Shown piece by piece: positions 48,365-58,493 of a stretch of DNA of 64,000 bases (position 1 is its first letter; each line of letters begins with the position of its first letter). The notes under the pieces are model-generated. The model searched no databases, was not told where the DNA came from, and saw only the letters and a program-made list of their open reading frames with translations. Source of the stretch: Brachyhypopomus gauderio (taxonomy: Eukaryota > Chordata > Actinopteri > Gymnotiformes > Hypopomidae); contig NW_027506907.1 in assembly GCF_052324685.1 (NCBI RefSeq), positions 980,744 through 1,044,743 on the forward strand, given 5' to 3'. The translations under genes were made by a program, and so were the position numbers.

Positions 48365-50263
48365 CTACGAGAGGGGGCATTGCCCTACGTGACAGAACCC
48401 CCCCTCAAAGCGTGCCACTCCGGGGCACGCAAGGGCAGACAGGACAGGGACAGCGGACACAGGACAGACCGGAGGAACAGACAGGGGGAAAGCAGGGCCT
48501 GGAGACCGGGGCACGGCAGGGACAGGGGGACCAGAGATGGGCCAGGAGCTGGGCCGGGGCACGGCCACACAGGCAGGGACCGGGCGAGGCACGGGAGGAG
48601 GACTGGACAGGACAGGACAGGGGACAGACACGGGAGTTGGGCCAGGGGACAGGGCAGAGGAGAACACGGAGGCAAAGACAGCATGAACAACAGAGACGGG
48701 CACAGGCACAAGGTGGGTGACGACTTGGGGAACAGACATGGGGACGGGGACAGAGACGACACCACAGGAAACAGACACGGGAACAGGAACACAGACCTTG
48801 ACAGACACAACCACGGGGACAGGGACCAAAACAAAACCAGGGATGGAACACGGGAGCAAGGGGGACACAGGCATAGAGGCAGGAACACAGGGCGGAGCAG
48901 ACAACACACTGAGTCCAAGCCCACACGTGGGCAGCACAGTCTCTGGGGCGACAGGTGCGGCCGGGCGGCAGACAGCGGGCACAGGAGCCGGCAGACAGGC
49001 AGCGGGAACAGGAGCCGGCAGACAGGCAGCGGGAACAGGCAGGGTCTGCTGGCGAGCAGCGGGGACAGGCAGGGTCCGCTGGCGGGCAGCGGGGACAGGC
49101 AGGGTCCGCTGGCGTGCAGCGGGAACGGGAGCCGGCGTGGACGACCTCTCCAGGGTCGCGGGGACAGGAACCAGCGTGGACGACCTCTCCAGGGTCGCGG
49201 GGACAGGAACCAGCGTGGACGACCTCTCCAGGGTTGCGGGGACAGGAACTGGCGTGGACTGCCGACGGGCAGCGGGGACAGGAACCGGCGTGGACGACCC
49301 CTCCAGGGTCGCGGGGACAGGAACCGGCGTGGACTGCCGACGGGCAGCGGAGACAGGAACCGGCGTGGACGACCCCTCCAGGGTCGCGGGGACAGGAACC
49401 GGCGTGGACTGCCGACGGGCAGCGGGGACAGGAACCGGCGTGGACTGCCGACGGGCAGCGGGGACAGGAACCGGCGTGGACGACCCCTCCTGGGTCGCGG
49501 GTACAGGAACCGGCATGGATGAGACACCCTCGGGGGGTGGAACCACCGGGCTGACATCCTCAGGGGGCGGAACCACTGGGCTGACGTCCTCAGGGGGCGG
49601 AACCACCGGGCTGACGTCCTCAGGGGGCGTGACCGCCATACTGACGTCATCGGGGGGCGTGACCGCCATACTGACGTCATCGGGGGGCGTGACCGCCATA
49701 CTGACGTCATCGGGGGGCGGGACCGCCATACTGACGTCATCGGGGGGCGGGACCGCCATACTGACGTCATCGGGGGGCGGGACCGCCAAGCCGACGTGGC
49801 TTGTACTCCCCCCCAAAAAATACTTGGGGTGGTCATGAGGAGTAGCCGGCAGGATCAGAGGCGGTGGGTCCTCCTCCTCAGGGTCCTGGGTGAGCCTGGC
49901 AGAACACACAGACACACAAGCTCCTCGGTTGCTCTCTCTGCTGCGGCTCCGCCTCCCTTGAGGCGCCGGGAGCTCGCGGTGGTCAGAGAGAGTCAACCGA
50001 GGGTTAAGCGAAAACTTGTCTGTGCGCTCAGACCGTCTGCCCGCTGCTTGCACTACAGGGGTTTTTTCCATGTCGTGTTCGCAAAACCGGGCAGACACAC
50101 AGCGCTCAGATGGAGTCTCGTCGCGAAAGCCAGTAGAAAGAGACTGCACTTTCTTTGGTCGGCGACGAGACTTCCTTGTACCCGCAGCGCCAGGGGTATT
50201 CCTGTCTCTGGTTTGTTTGCACTGAAATACCGGAGAGTCGAACCGGATTAAACCAGCCGACAT
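48365..50263 (-). CDS. Pro/Val-rich repeat protein of the non-autonomous LTR element
   Basis: From an internal ATG at 50263 the minus-strand frame runs about 632 codons and stops just inside the 3' LTR (it is also open back into the 5' LTR to 50533). The N-terminal part is basic (SRRRPKKVQ, RRSRSRESNR), followed by a run of 10-residue AVPPPDDVSM units, then TPVPVPA-type repeats (plus-strand 49100-49520), then a hydrophobic Pro/Val/Ser/Cys-rich tail. I recognise no enzymatic domain. It might be a gag-like or accessory product, or a frame kept open merely by GC-rich repeats: the opposite strand is also largely open. A related tail occurs at 14344-15027 (minus). Confidence 0.5.
   Translation of the reverse strand: MSAGLIRFDSPVFQCKQTRDRNTPGAAGTRKSRRRPKKVQSLSTGFRDETPSERCVSARFCEHDMEKTPVVQAAGRRSERTDKFSLNPRLTLSDHRELPAPQGRRSRSRESNRGACVSVCSARLTQDPEEEDPPPLILPATPHDHPKYFLGGSTSHVGLAVPPPDDVSMAVPPPDDVSMAVPPPDDVSMAVTPPDDVSMAVTPPDDVSMAVTPPEDVSPVVPPPEDVSPVVPPPEDVSPVVPPPEGVSSMPVPVPATQEGSSTPVPVPAARRQSTPVPVPAARRQSTPVPVPATLEGSSTPVPVSAARRQSTPVPVPATLEGSSTPVPVPAARRQSTPVPVPATLERSSTLVPVPATLERSSTLVPVPATLERSSTPAPVPAARQRTLPVPAARQRTLPVPAARQQTLPVPAACLPAPVPAACLPAPVPAVCRPAAPVAPETVLPTCGLGLSVLSAPPCVPASMPVSPLLPCSIPGFVLVPVPVVVSVKVCVPVPVSVSCGVVSVPVPMSVPQVVTHLVPVPVSVVHAVFASVFSSALSPGPTPVSVPCPVLSSPPPVPRPVPACVAVPRPSSWPISGPPVPAVPRSPGPAFPLSVPPVCPVSAVPVLSALACPGVARFEGGFCHVGQCPLS
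49100..49800. repeat. GC-rich tandem repeats inside the LTR element
   Basis: Two arrays: 33-60 bp units around GGGACAGGAACCGGCGTGGA (49100-49520) and 30-bp units GTGACCGCCATACTGACGTC plus ATCGGGGGGC (about 49540-49795). Confidence 0.85.
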
Positions 50264-50931
50264 CCATTCACAGTGTTTGAACTCACCAGAGTCTCGCTCT
50301 CTCGCTGTGTCCTTACTGGGTCCGGTATTATGTAACGTGGCTCGCGCCACGGAGCGAGAGGACGGACACAAGTGCTGAGAAGAGCGAGATTTATTCAGGG
50401 GAATACCGTAATCATCATCCGAAAGCCAGGCAGGGTCGATAACAGGAGGGCAGTCCGAGAAACATGCAAAGACGGGCATTACAAAGACAGGGAGCACGGG
50501 ACACAGGAGAAACAGGAATACGGTCAGGTACAAAGAACAGCGATGAAACAGACACGATTACGAATCAATACAAAATACCGGACGAAGGACAAGGGAGACT
50601 CAGGGGCTTATATGCGCAGACATTAAACAAGGGGCAGGTGATGACAATGACACAGGGGTGTGGTAACAAACGAGGAATCAAAACCAACGAGCAGGGCGGG
50701 ACAAACAGGCAGGGAACACGGACATGAGGGAACCCAGAGTGACAGCTACGAGAGGGGGCATTGCCCTACGTGACAGACTACTGCAATTCCCTACTTGCAG
50801 GTCTTCCTCTACGGGTCATCAGACCTCTACAACTAATTCAGAATGCTGTAGCACAACTGGTCTTCAATCTACCCAAATTCTCACGTGACTCCTCTCCTAC
50901 GCTCTCTTCACTGGCTTCCAGTAGCGGCAAG

Positions 50932-51964
50932 CAGCCCCGTCGACAGGGGGGGACAACCGGGTCTGTTGTCCCGGGCCCTAGGGCCAGGGGGGCCCATCAA
51001 AGAGCCCAGCAATTTATTTTTTATTTAAAGTCTATAATTTTTAAACAATCTTGAAATCTTTCATTAATATAAAATTATGTACTCATAATAAGCTCAATGG
51101 CTCAAATATATATGTTTTTTACCTATCTGCATATTTTCCATTAAGTGCATACACCCCCGCCTCCCACTGGAAAATGGTTTGATCCAGCACCGACCGTAGC
51201 CGGCTGGTACTGGCCCAACAGCGGGAAATACAGTGGTGGATAGTTAAAGTAAATACAGAAATCTGGAGCGCAGAAAAGAAAGGAAAAACATTTACCTGAC
51301 GAATTTTAAAGTTGCATTGTGTTCCAGGTTTGAAAAGTGCTGGAATTTAGGCTAAAGTACTTGAAAATGCTTGAAATTGTAACTACTTCGTTTCACAACA
51401 AATAGCTGTCTGACTGAACAGTTCTCGTGAAGACGTTAAGATTGGGCGTTTTGAAAATAAACAACCATTAAATAATGTGATAAAAAGCGAATTATTTCGA
51501 ATCATTTCGAGTATATGTAGAAATATTTAACTTAATTAAGTTTAACGTGCTGGAAAATATTGAAATGGACCTTTAAAGTGACGTACACGTGCTTGAATTC
51601 CACCTTGTAAAGGTGTATGAACCCTACAAACATGACTTTGTTCATGGCGCTGAAGCGCGGCGCGCGCGAAGTTACAAAATTCGAGAGGTGCACGACCTCG
51701 CGAACCGACAGCGCGCGAGGCCCTCCTGTACGGGCGGAGCCACTGCGATTACATCATTTTCGCGCGAACCCTCGCGCCGCTGGCGACGCGTCAAGTATAA
51801 ACCAGTCAGCTGTCAGAAACAGCTTTGATGTGTGGCTATATTATATACTATATGACCTAACAGAAGGATTGTCTGCTACAGAGGAAATTCAAATGACGTG
51901 CGCGGGGGGGGGGGGGGGGGGGACTTTCTTGTCCCGGGCCCCAGCAAGACTGTCAACGGGCCTG
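50932..51964. mobile_element. hAT-type element, 1.03 kb, non-autonomous
   Basis: Flanked by GCGGCAAG (50924-50931, 51965-51972), with ends CAGCCCCGTCGACAG and CAGGCCCGTTGACAG. The interior at about 51480-51790 is the inverted relative of sequence in the hAT at 470-2712. A run of about 20 G lies at 51903-51922. No transposase is present. Confidence 0.8.
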
Positions 51965-52531
51965 GCGGCAAGCATCAGATATAAAACCTTGATGCTTGCT
52001 TACAAAGCCAAAAATGAACTGGCCCCTCCCTACATATTGTCTATGGTAAAAAACCGATCCATACAGCGAACACCTCAAGCTTGGCTCGACTCGAAACTCC
52101 ATGCTTAAAGTCTCATGGAAGACAAAGCTCCAGACTATTCTCCATCCTGACTCCAAGATGGTGGAACGATCTTCCATTAACTGCTAGGACTGCAGAGTCT
52201 GTTGCTATCTTCAAGCGTAGACTGAAGACTCACCTGTTTGTTGAGTTCTTACCAGAGCACTAACTTGGCTGATACCACTTGCTGTTGTTCTTAAATTGTA
52301 TGTCTGTCTATGGTTATTTGTGCTTCTTGGAAAATGTCTAACTTGCAAAACACTAGGTAATGACATTGACTCCTGTAGTTTAGTAGTAGTCTGACTCAAT
52401 GGTATCTTGAATTCTGGCTTATCCATACTATTTCCTAGGATGAATTCTGTGATCAGATGCAAAGCACTTTGTAAGTCACTCTGGACAAGAGCGTCTGCTA
52501 AATGCTGTAAATGTAAAATGTAAAATGTAAA

Positions 52532-53589
52532 TGCTTGCATGTGAATGACACCTAGAGCTGTACACCTAGAGGAAAAGGAACATGAAAGCACTCATCCATG
52601 TGACCGGGCTCTACAGCAAGGACATATTCAGGAAGACTGAAAGGCAGAAATACACACATTCAGGAGCACTGCCTGTAACAGCAAGATATTTATCTGGCAG
52701 AAGTGGGTACTCTCTCCAGAAAAACAAAAACAACAATGAGACCCAGATATAAGGGAGGACCACCCCTCACAAAACAGGCAAGAAACACAAAGGAGACTCT
52801 TTTAGGCAACCTCCCACTTGAAAATAAATTTTACCAGCAAGGTTAGCACACATGTAACACACACCAATTCCTAACAAAACATGACCTTTGTGAAGCTATT
52901 ATATAGGCCACCTGTGGGAGCTAATGATCACTTAACTTTTTTCTTTCTGTGAAACAGCAAATTTGTCATCTCTGTTATCTCTTATCATGTGCAATATGAT
53001 TGTAACAAGTAATCTGTTTTATATCTCTGGATAGTGGATGCAATATAAGTTTTGTTTTTTCATTAATAATAATTATTGTTCAAAAACATTTAGAGCTACA
53101 GAGAAGGAATATTATTTTTATATTATATGCTTTGTTAAAGTGTCTCTTTTGGTGTGACTGTTAAACACTGTGCTTCAAATATTATGTGTAACTGACGGTT
53201 TTTCTATTTTTATTTTTTTTGTTTTGGGCTTTGTTTAGTTTTTTGTCCCATTTTTCATATTTTCTACCAGTTGCTGAAATAAACGAATTTCCCTGTTAAA
53301 AAACATCATAGCCAAATATTCCCATGCTTAGACAGTTTTGCTCCATATTCACTTCTTGTGTTAACAATAAAGAAATGTATACCTCTTCTGTGAATGCACT
53401 CTGTTCATATGCTGAAAGAAAAGATGTCACTGAAACCAATCCAGCGCATTGTGTGCTGATTATGCACTGGTTTTAGACACATTCTCTACACACGTAACAT
53501 AAAACCAGTTCAAGCTGACCTGACCTTTTACATGTCACACGTCACATTTCCTGGTGCTGCATGGAGTCTCTGGGGAGTCTGCAAACGTG
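52532..53589. other. Upstream region of LL3
   Basis: No exon is seen. From about 53455 the sequence (TTAGACACATTCTCTACACACGTAACATAAAACC) is related to that preceding the exon-1 relics, so the proximal promoter was duplicated with exon 1. Confidence 0.4.
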
Positions 53590-53596
53590 TATATAA
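53590..53596 (+). promoter_or_regulatory. TATA box of LL3
   Basis: TATATAA within GTGTATATAACAGCC, 54-60 bp before the start codon. It has the same context as LL2 (GTATATATAACAGGC). Confidence 0.6.
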
Positions 53597-53649
53597 CAGC
53601 CAAAGACCAAAAGCCTGCCAAGTGATGAGGACCAGTAAACGTTAATGGC

Positions 53650-56600
53650 ATGCAGTTCTGTTCTGAAGCCCAGATGTTGGTGGTGTTAGTGGTGGTGTTA
53701 ATGGCTCCCAGTGTGAGTGAGGGCCGGGTGCTAAGCAAGTGTGAGCTGAGGGATCTGCTCAACGCAACTCTACGTGTGAACGTGTTGGACCATTTTACTG
53801 ATTTTGCTGACAGTAAGTTAAGCATACACATTTGTATGGAGGTTTTTGAATCAGTGCCATCTCAGACAAGCTTGGGAATGAAGTGTGGTGAGCCTAAAGA
53901 TATGCTGTACTAACAAGCAGATACTGGAGTAAATTACCGGTAGTAATAACCGAGGAACATTTGTTTTCACTGGTGTGCCTACTGTACATAATCTCCTTCC
54001 TGTAATCTCCTTACTGTAATCTCCTTATTGTAATGTCCTTATTGTAATGTCCTTTCTGTAATCTCCTTACTGTGATCTCCATACTGTGATCTCCTTACTG
54101 TAATCTCCATACTGTGATCTCCATACTGTGATCTCCATACTGTGATCTCCTTACTGTAATCTCCTTACTGTGATCTCCTTCTCTCAGTTGTATGCACCGC
54201 GGAGCTGAGCTCTGGTCTCAACACCAGCGCAATCCACAATATTACTCTTCCCGATGATGATGATGATGATGGCAACAGTAATAATTCCAGCAGTGCCAGG
54301 AGGCCTGACCCAGGGTCAAGCAATGAAGAGTCCAGTGAGATGCCAAAACGTGGTTATCATCCTTCTACAGTCATGCCATCAACTCTTCCTCAGGGCAGCA
54401 GACAAACGCGTGGTATAAGCTGGACCAAAGAAGGGTCAGATGACTTCAGGGAAAGACCTCCACCCAGCAGTGCTACTACTGCAGGCAACTCAACCACTGC
54501 TCCCAAGAGAAACATGTCGGATCATGTAGATAATCATGGTCCACCCCGGACCACTTCTGCACAGTGGACAGGCAGTGAAGACACCCAAGACATTGAGAAA
54601 CACGATCCTAAAAACAACATCGTAGCTACTACAACCATACCAACTAAACATCCCACTACAGCTACATCAACACCAACTAAACATACCATCACAGTGACTA
54701 CAACCATACCAACTAAACATCCCACTACAGCTACAACAACACCAACTAAACATACCATCACAGTGACTACAACCATTCCAACTAAACATCCAACTACAGC
54801 TACTACAACAATGCCAACTAAACATACCATCATAGCAACTACAACCATTCCTACTAAACATCCAACTACAGCTACTACAACAATGCCAACTAAACATTTC
54901 ATCACAGCAACTACAACCATTCCGACTAAACATCCAACTACAGCTACTACACCAACTAAACATATCATTACAGCAACTACAACCATTACAACTACACACC
55001 CAACTACAGCTACTACAACAATGCCAACTAAACATACCATCACAGCAACTACAACCATTCCGACTAGACACCCCATCACAGCTGCAATATCAACTACACA
55101 TAACAACACAACAACTGCAACCATTCCAACTAGACACCCCATCACAGCTGCAATATCAACTACACATAACAACACAACAACTACAACCATTCCAACTAGA
55201 CACCCCATCACAGCTGCAATATCAACTACACATAACAACACAACAACTACAACCATTCCAACTAGACACCCCATCACAGCTGCAATATCAACTACACATA
55301 ACAACACGACAACTACAACCATTCCAACTAGACACCCCATCACAGCTGCAATATCAACTACACATAACATCACAACAACTACAACCATTCCAACTAGACA
55401 CCCCATCACAGCTGCAATATCAACTACACATAACAACACGACAACTACAACCATTCCAACTAGACACCCCATCACAGCTGCAATATCAACTACACATAAC
55501 AACACAACAACTACAACCATTCCAACTAGACAGCCCATCACAGCTACAATATCAACTACACATCACATTATAGATTCTACAACTATACGCATTACGTCTC
55601 TCAAGCAAAATGCTTCATCCTTATCATCTAATAGCACCATCGCAGCCACTGCCCTCAATCCAAACAGTTCTTCATCTATAGTTGTTCAAGGTCCACGCAG
55701 GACCAGATCTATGAAGAATGAACATGAGGAAGGCAATGAAAAATCAGGCAAAGATGACATCAATGTATGGACGCTGTACGGTTTGTTCCAGCTGCCGGAT
55801 CGTATAGCCTGCTCTTCAGGAAGGCCAAACTCACTCAACCTCTGCAATATGACCTGTGAAAGTGAGTATGTTTGAAACCCACACCGCAATCACTTCTCTG
55901 ACTTTTCTTTAACAATATTCTTACTCAACAAACAATTATTTTGCTTTTGAAAGTGAATGACATCTGAAGAAATGCTCTAGAAGATGGTGACTGAAATGTC
56001 TCTTTAAAGGTCTGACAGATGATGACCTCAGTGATGACATAGCTTGTGTTAGGACCATCCTAACTAAAGCGTAAGTAAAAATAATTCAAGCAAATTATTT
56101 TACAAAAATGTTTGATACTGACATATGCCTGAGCGTAAATAGTTTTACAGTACGTTTCCTGGGTAATTTATTACTGTAATGAGATGTGAGCAGGCTTGAA
56201 GATATATACTAATAAACAAGAGTGTATACTGCTGGCAGGTTTGTGTAAAATGCACAGGCATGGTCAACAACAGACAATTGACAAAGATAAGTCACACACT
56301 TAAATACACAGACAACAACGAGTGACAAGTGCAACACATAAGCTTACAAAGACAAGAGACAGGTAATACATAACACAGACACACACACATACAACGACAC
56401 ACCCAAGGAAGTACATATATGGACAAACGAAATCATACACAGACACGTCCAAAGGGAGGAGTCAAGGGCTTTGACAGATTGATTTGATAAAATAGCCATA
56501 TGATCTCTGATTGATCTGAAGTGGTGAAGTCAATCTAGGTCCACTGTTTAAGACTTTAACTGTTGTATATCTCAGCTACTACTGGGGGATTTTTGTGACA

Positions 56601-57434
56601 ATACTCTATAAAAAAAATGAATAAAGAAATGTTTATGAGAATTACTGCATAAAATGTTTCATTCAATAATTTAATATTGCATTTTAAAATTGTTATAATA
56701 ATTCTAGTTAGCTGTTATTTAATTGTGCATTGTTCATACCTGATTAATTGTTTAACTAAAAATACTGAATTTACTATTTACTTTCATGTGTGTAGCACTA
56801 TCAAATCTGATACTATCTAAATCTGTCAACATCAAAGTGAGTGGGTGGGCAGGTGTTGACAACTCCCAAAATTTGATCAAATTCCCTTGCGGCTTTCCTT
56901 AACAGCTCGGGTGGCTTTTAGACACTGTGCCGTATGCAGTGCGTTATTGGACACAAGTAATCAAACGTGCGTGATCAATGTGTCGTGACTTACTCTGAAA
57001 TCCAGCCAAACAACCTTAACAGATAGGTGTTAGTGTGACGCGCAAGTCGTGGCGAGGAACGAGACACGGAATCCCTCTTGCAACTGACGTCACTTTTATT
57101 TTGACACGTAATATAGCGCTATGAAGCGCACAGAAAACATAAACAGGCACACAACGTGCAGACTGTGACAACGACGAGCACAGGACACTGCGCGAGCGCA
57201 CATTAAATAGACAAACCACATTAGACCCACGTGATTACGAGACGATTCACAGGTGAGACACATTATTCAAACGACATAACCCCAACCACGGATATCCACT
57301 GACGCAGACAAAGCACGTGGACAACGTTAACACACCCAAAAGGGAGGGGCCGGGGTCCTTAATGTGACAGTTAGGGCCACATACTAACTTTGATGGATGA
57401 TAGATTTTAAAATTTTATAGAGCTACACACACAA

Positions 57435-57465
<31 letters not shown>

Positions 57466-57906
57466 TGTTAAATAATTAATCAAATGTTTATTAAATACAT
57501 AACAACTAAATAGTTTGCTTGTAATAATTTGAGTCTATTACAAAATGAAATCACTAAATGAAAAATTTTATTAAATCCCATAAAAAAATTATTAAGTTAT
57601 TTATATAATATTGTCAGACAAATTCCTCAATAAGCAACAACCAATTTCAATATATCAGTGCTTTGGTTGATTCGCCACAACAGGTTTTCAAAGGACGAAT
57701 ATTATGAACAAGAGCTCTTCCAGAAGTTGTAAGTAGAAATATGTCAAGAAACAACAAACAGTGAATTGGCTGTTTTGTTTGATAATGCTCATAATTTATT
57801 GGAACTGCAAGTGTCTAAAAAATGTTTTCCATTTTGCAGTTTTTCTATTGCCCATCAGAAAGAGTGCAACAGTGCAGTGGACCACCTCTACTTCTCCAGC
57901 TGTTAA
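53650..57906 (+). CDS. LL3: secreted alpha-lactalbumin/lysozyme-C-like protein with Thr-rich mucin-like arm
   Basis: Exons: 53650-53812, 54188-55861, 56010-56070, 57684-57728, 57840-57906. Phases agree throughout and the product is 669 residues with no internal break. Signal peptide MLVVLVVVLMAPSVSEG, then RVLSKCELRDLLNATL (Cys6 and an NAT sequon). Exon 2, a single 1674-bp frame, opens IVCTAELSSGLNTSAI (Cys30; Ser at Glu35), then six Asp, SSNEESSE, a 69-bp-period PTKHTIT repeat and a 66-bp IPTRHPITAAISTTHNNTTT repeat, a basic RRTRS, and closes WTLYGLFQLPDRIACSSG ... CNMTC (Leu at Asp52). Exon 3 gives CESLTDDDLSDDIAC (calcium loop). The C-terminus is HQKECNSAVDHLYFSSC. Eight fold cysteines are intact. 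The Thr content predicts heavy O-glycosylation. Intron 3 carries a solo LTR. This is the best-preserved member. Confidence 0.9.
53992..54187. repeat. 14-bp tandem repeat in LL3 intron 1
   Basis: About thirteen copies of CTGTAATCTCCTTA/CTGTGATCTCCATA run up to the exon 2 acceptor (CTCTCAG, 54187). Confidence 0.85.
54634..55578 (+). repeat. Coding tandem repeats of LL3 exon 2
   Basis: Bases 54634-55056 have an approximately 69-bp degenerate unit encoding TIPTKHPTTATTT plus PTKHTIT. Bases 55057-55578 have nearly eight 66-bp units (starts 55057, 55123, 55189, 55255, 55321, 55387, 55453, 55519) encoding 22 residues. Period lengths are multiples of three, so the frame is kept. Confidence 0.9.
57034..57369 (-). 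mobile_element. Solo LTR in LL3 intron 3
   Basis: 336 bp, same family as 28805-29142 but reversed, flanked by GTTAG (57029-57033, 57370-57374). It lies inside the intron and would not alter the coding exons. Confidence 0.85.
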
Positions 57907-58000
57907 TATCGCACAGGCCACTGGAGATCAGGCCACTTCAACAGTAGTGACACTTTCTCCTCCTGTTCTCTAAACATAGGCCTGAGAATGTTGTCTTTCA

Positions 58001-58006
58001 AATAAA
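58001..58006 (+). terminator. Poly(A) signal of LL3
   Basis: AATAAA in CAAATAAATGTT, 95 bp after the stop, matching the LL2 site. Confidence 0.6.
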
Positions 58007-58065
58007 TGTTACATAGTAATTTGCAAACAAATATGCTGCAGTGCTTTGTGAATTTCAGATATGAT

Positions 58066-58353
58066 CCATCCATTATCCTTACCACTTAATCCCGCTGGTC
58101 AGGATCATGAAGGGGTGGGGGATAGGGTTGCTGGAGCCAATCCCAGCATCGTCAGGTAAAGGTGGGGTACACCATGGGCAGGTCGCCAGTGACCAATCAA
58201 CTTAACACACATTTCTTTGGACTGTGGGAGGAAACGGGAGTACCTGGAGAAAACCCACAAGCACAGGGAGAACAAACTCCACACAGAGCGGACCCAGCTG
58301 AGAACTGAACCCAGACCACCTTACAGTGATGCGACAGCACTAACCACCACACC
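58066..58353 (-). mobile_element. tRNA-derived SINE
   Basis: The minus strand starts CGGTGTGGTGGTTAGTGCTG (tRNA-like A box region), then GGGTTCAGTTCTC, then the CTCCCTGTG...GGGTTTTCTCCAGG and TTTCCTCCCACAGTCC blocks shared with the SINE at 35.1-35.6 kb, ending in a GGATAATGGATGGAT tail. Confidence 0.7.
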
Positions 58354-58493
58354 GTATTTATCAAATAAACAATGTTTTGGTATAATTCAGAGTGTTAGAC
58401 AGAAAGGTTTCAGACACATAAAGGACATACTAGCCCTCATCAACATGCACATATTACTTCTTATTCTTCAAGTTCTGCATGATAATGTATGTA

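Larger units (their letters stand above)
47950..50775 (-). mobile_element. Young non-autonomous LTR retrotransposon
   Basis: Two 445-bp LTRs (47950-48394 and 50331-50775) differ by one base that I can see (TATGCACAG versus TATGCGCAG). The target duplication is GACTA (47945-47949, 50776-50780). On the minus strand a G-rich polypurine tract precedes the 3' LTR (plus strand CCCCCCCTC after 48394). The 1.9 kb interior has no protease, RT or integrase, only a Pro-rich frame. It must use enzymes of another element. Confidence 0.9.
47620..52531 (+). mobile_element. L2-type LINE 3' part, with three nested insertions
   Basis: Pieces read DNKLSFSTHVSELTRSCRF (about 47635-47690), then SKLDYCNSLLAGLPLRVIRP (split at the LTR-element site, 47950/50776), then ASIRYKTLMLAYKAKNELAP (51972) and TPRWWNDLPLTARTAESVAI (52140). 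The tail GCACTTTGTAAGTCACTCTG and (ATGTAAA)n end at about 52531. Removing 47768-47922, 47950-50775 and 50932-51964 restores continuity. Confidence 0.85.

Noticed and set aside
48380-49838. Several long plus-strand and alternative minus-strand frames over the GC-rich LTR element
   Set aside because: They arise from GC-rich tandem repeats that lack stop codons in most frames. Only the one minus-strand frame is consistent with the element's orientation, and even that is uncertain.
54534-55541. 335-codon minus-strand frame rich in Val, Gly and Cys opposite LL3 exon 2
   Set aside because: It is the antisense of the Thr-rich tandem repeat. Repeats whose period is a multiple of three keep several frames open. 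It has no independent motif, splice context or promoter.
54340-55875. LL3 exon 2 as an independent mucin or bacterial-style Thr-rich surface protein gene
   Set aside because: The frame has splice sites at both ends in the same phase as the paralogues, and its ends encode Cys30 and YGLFQL ... CNMTC, so it is an exon of a lysozyme-fold gene.
56220-56475. A further solo LTR in LL3 intron 3
   Set aside because: It looks LTR-like on the minus strand (TGTCAAAGCCC start), but I could not find matching 5-bp flanks or a definite other end.
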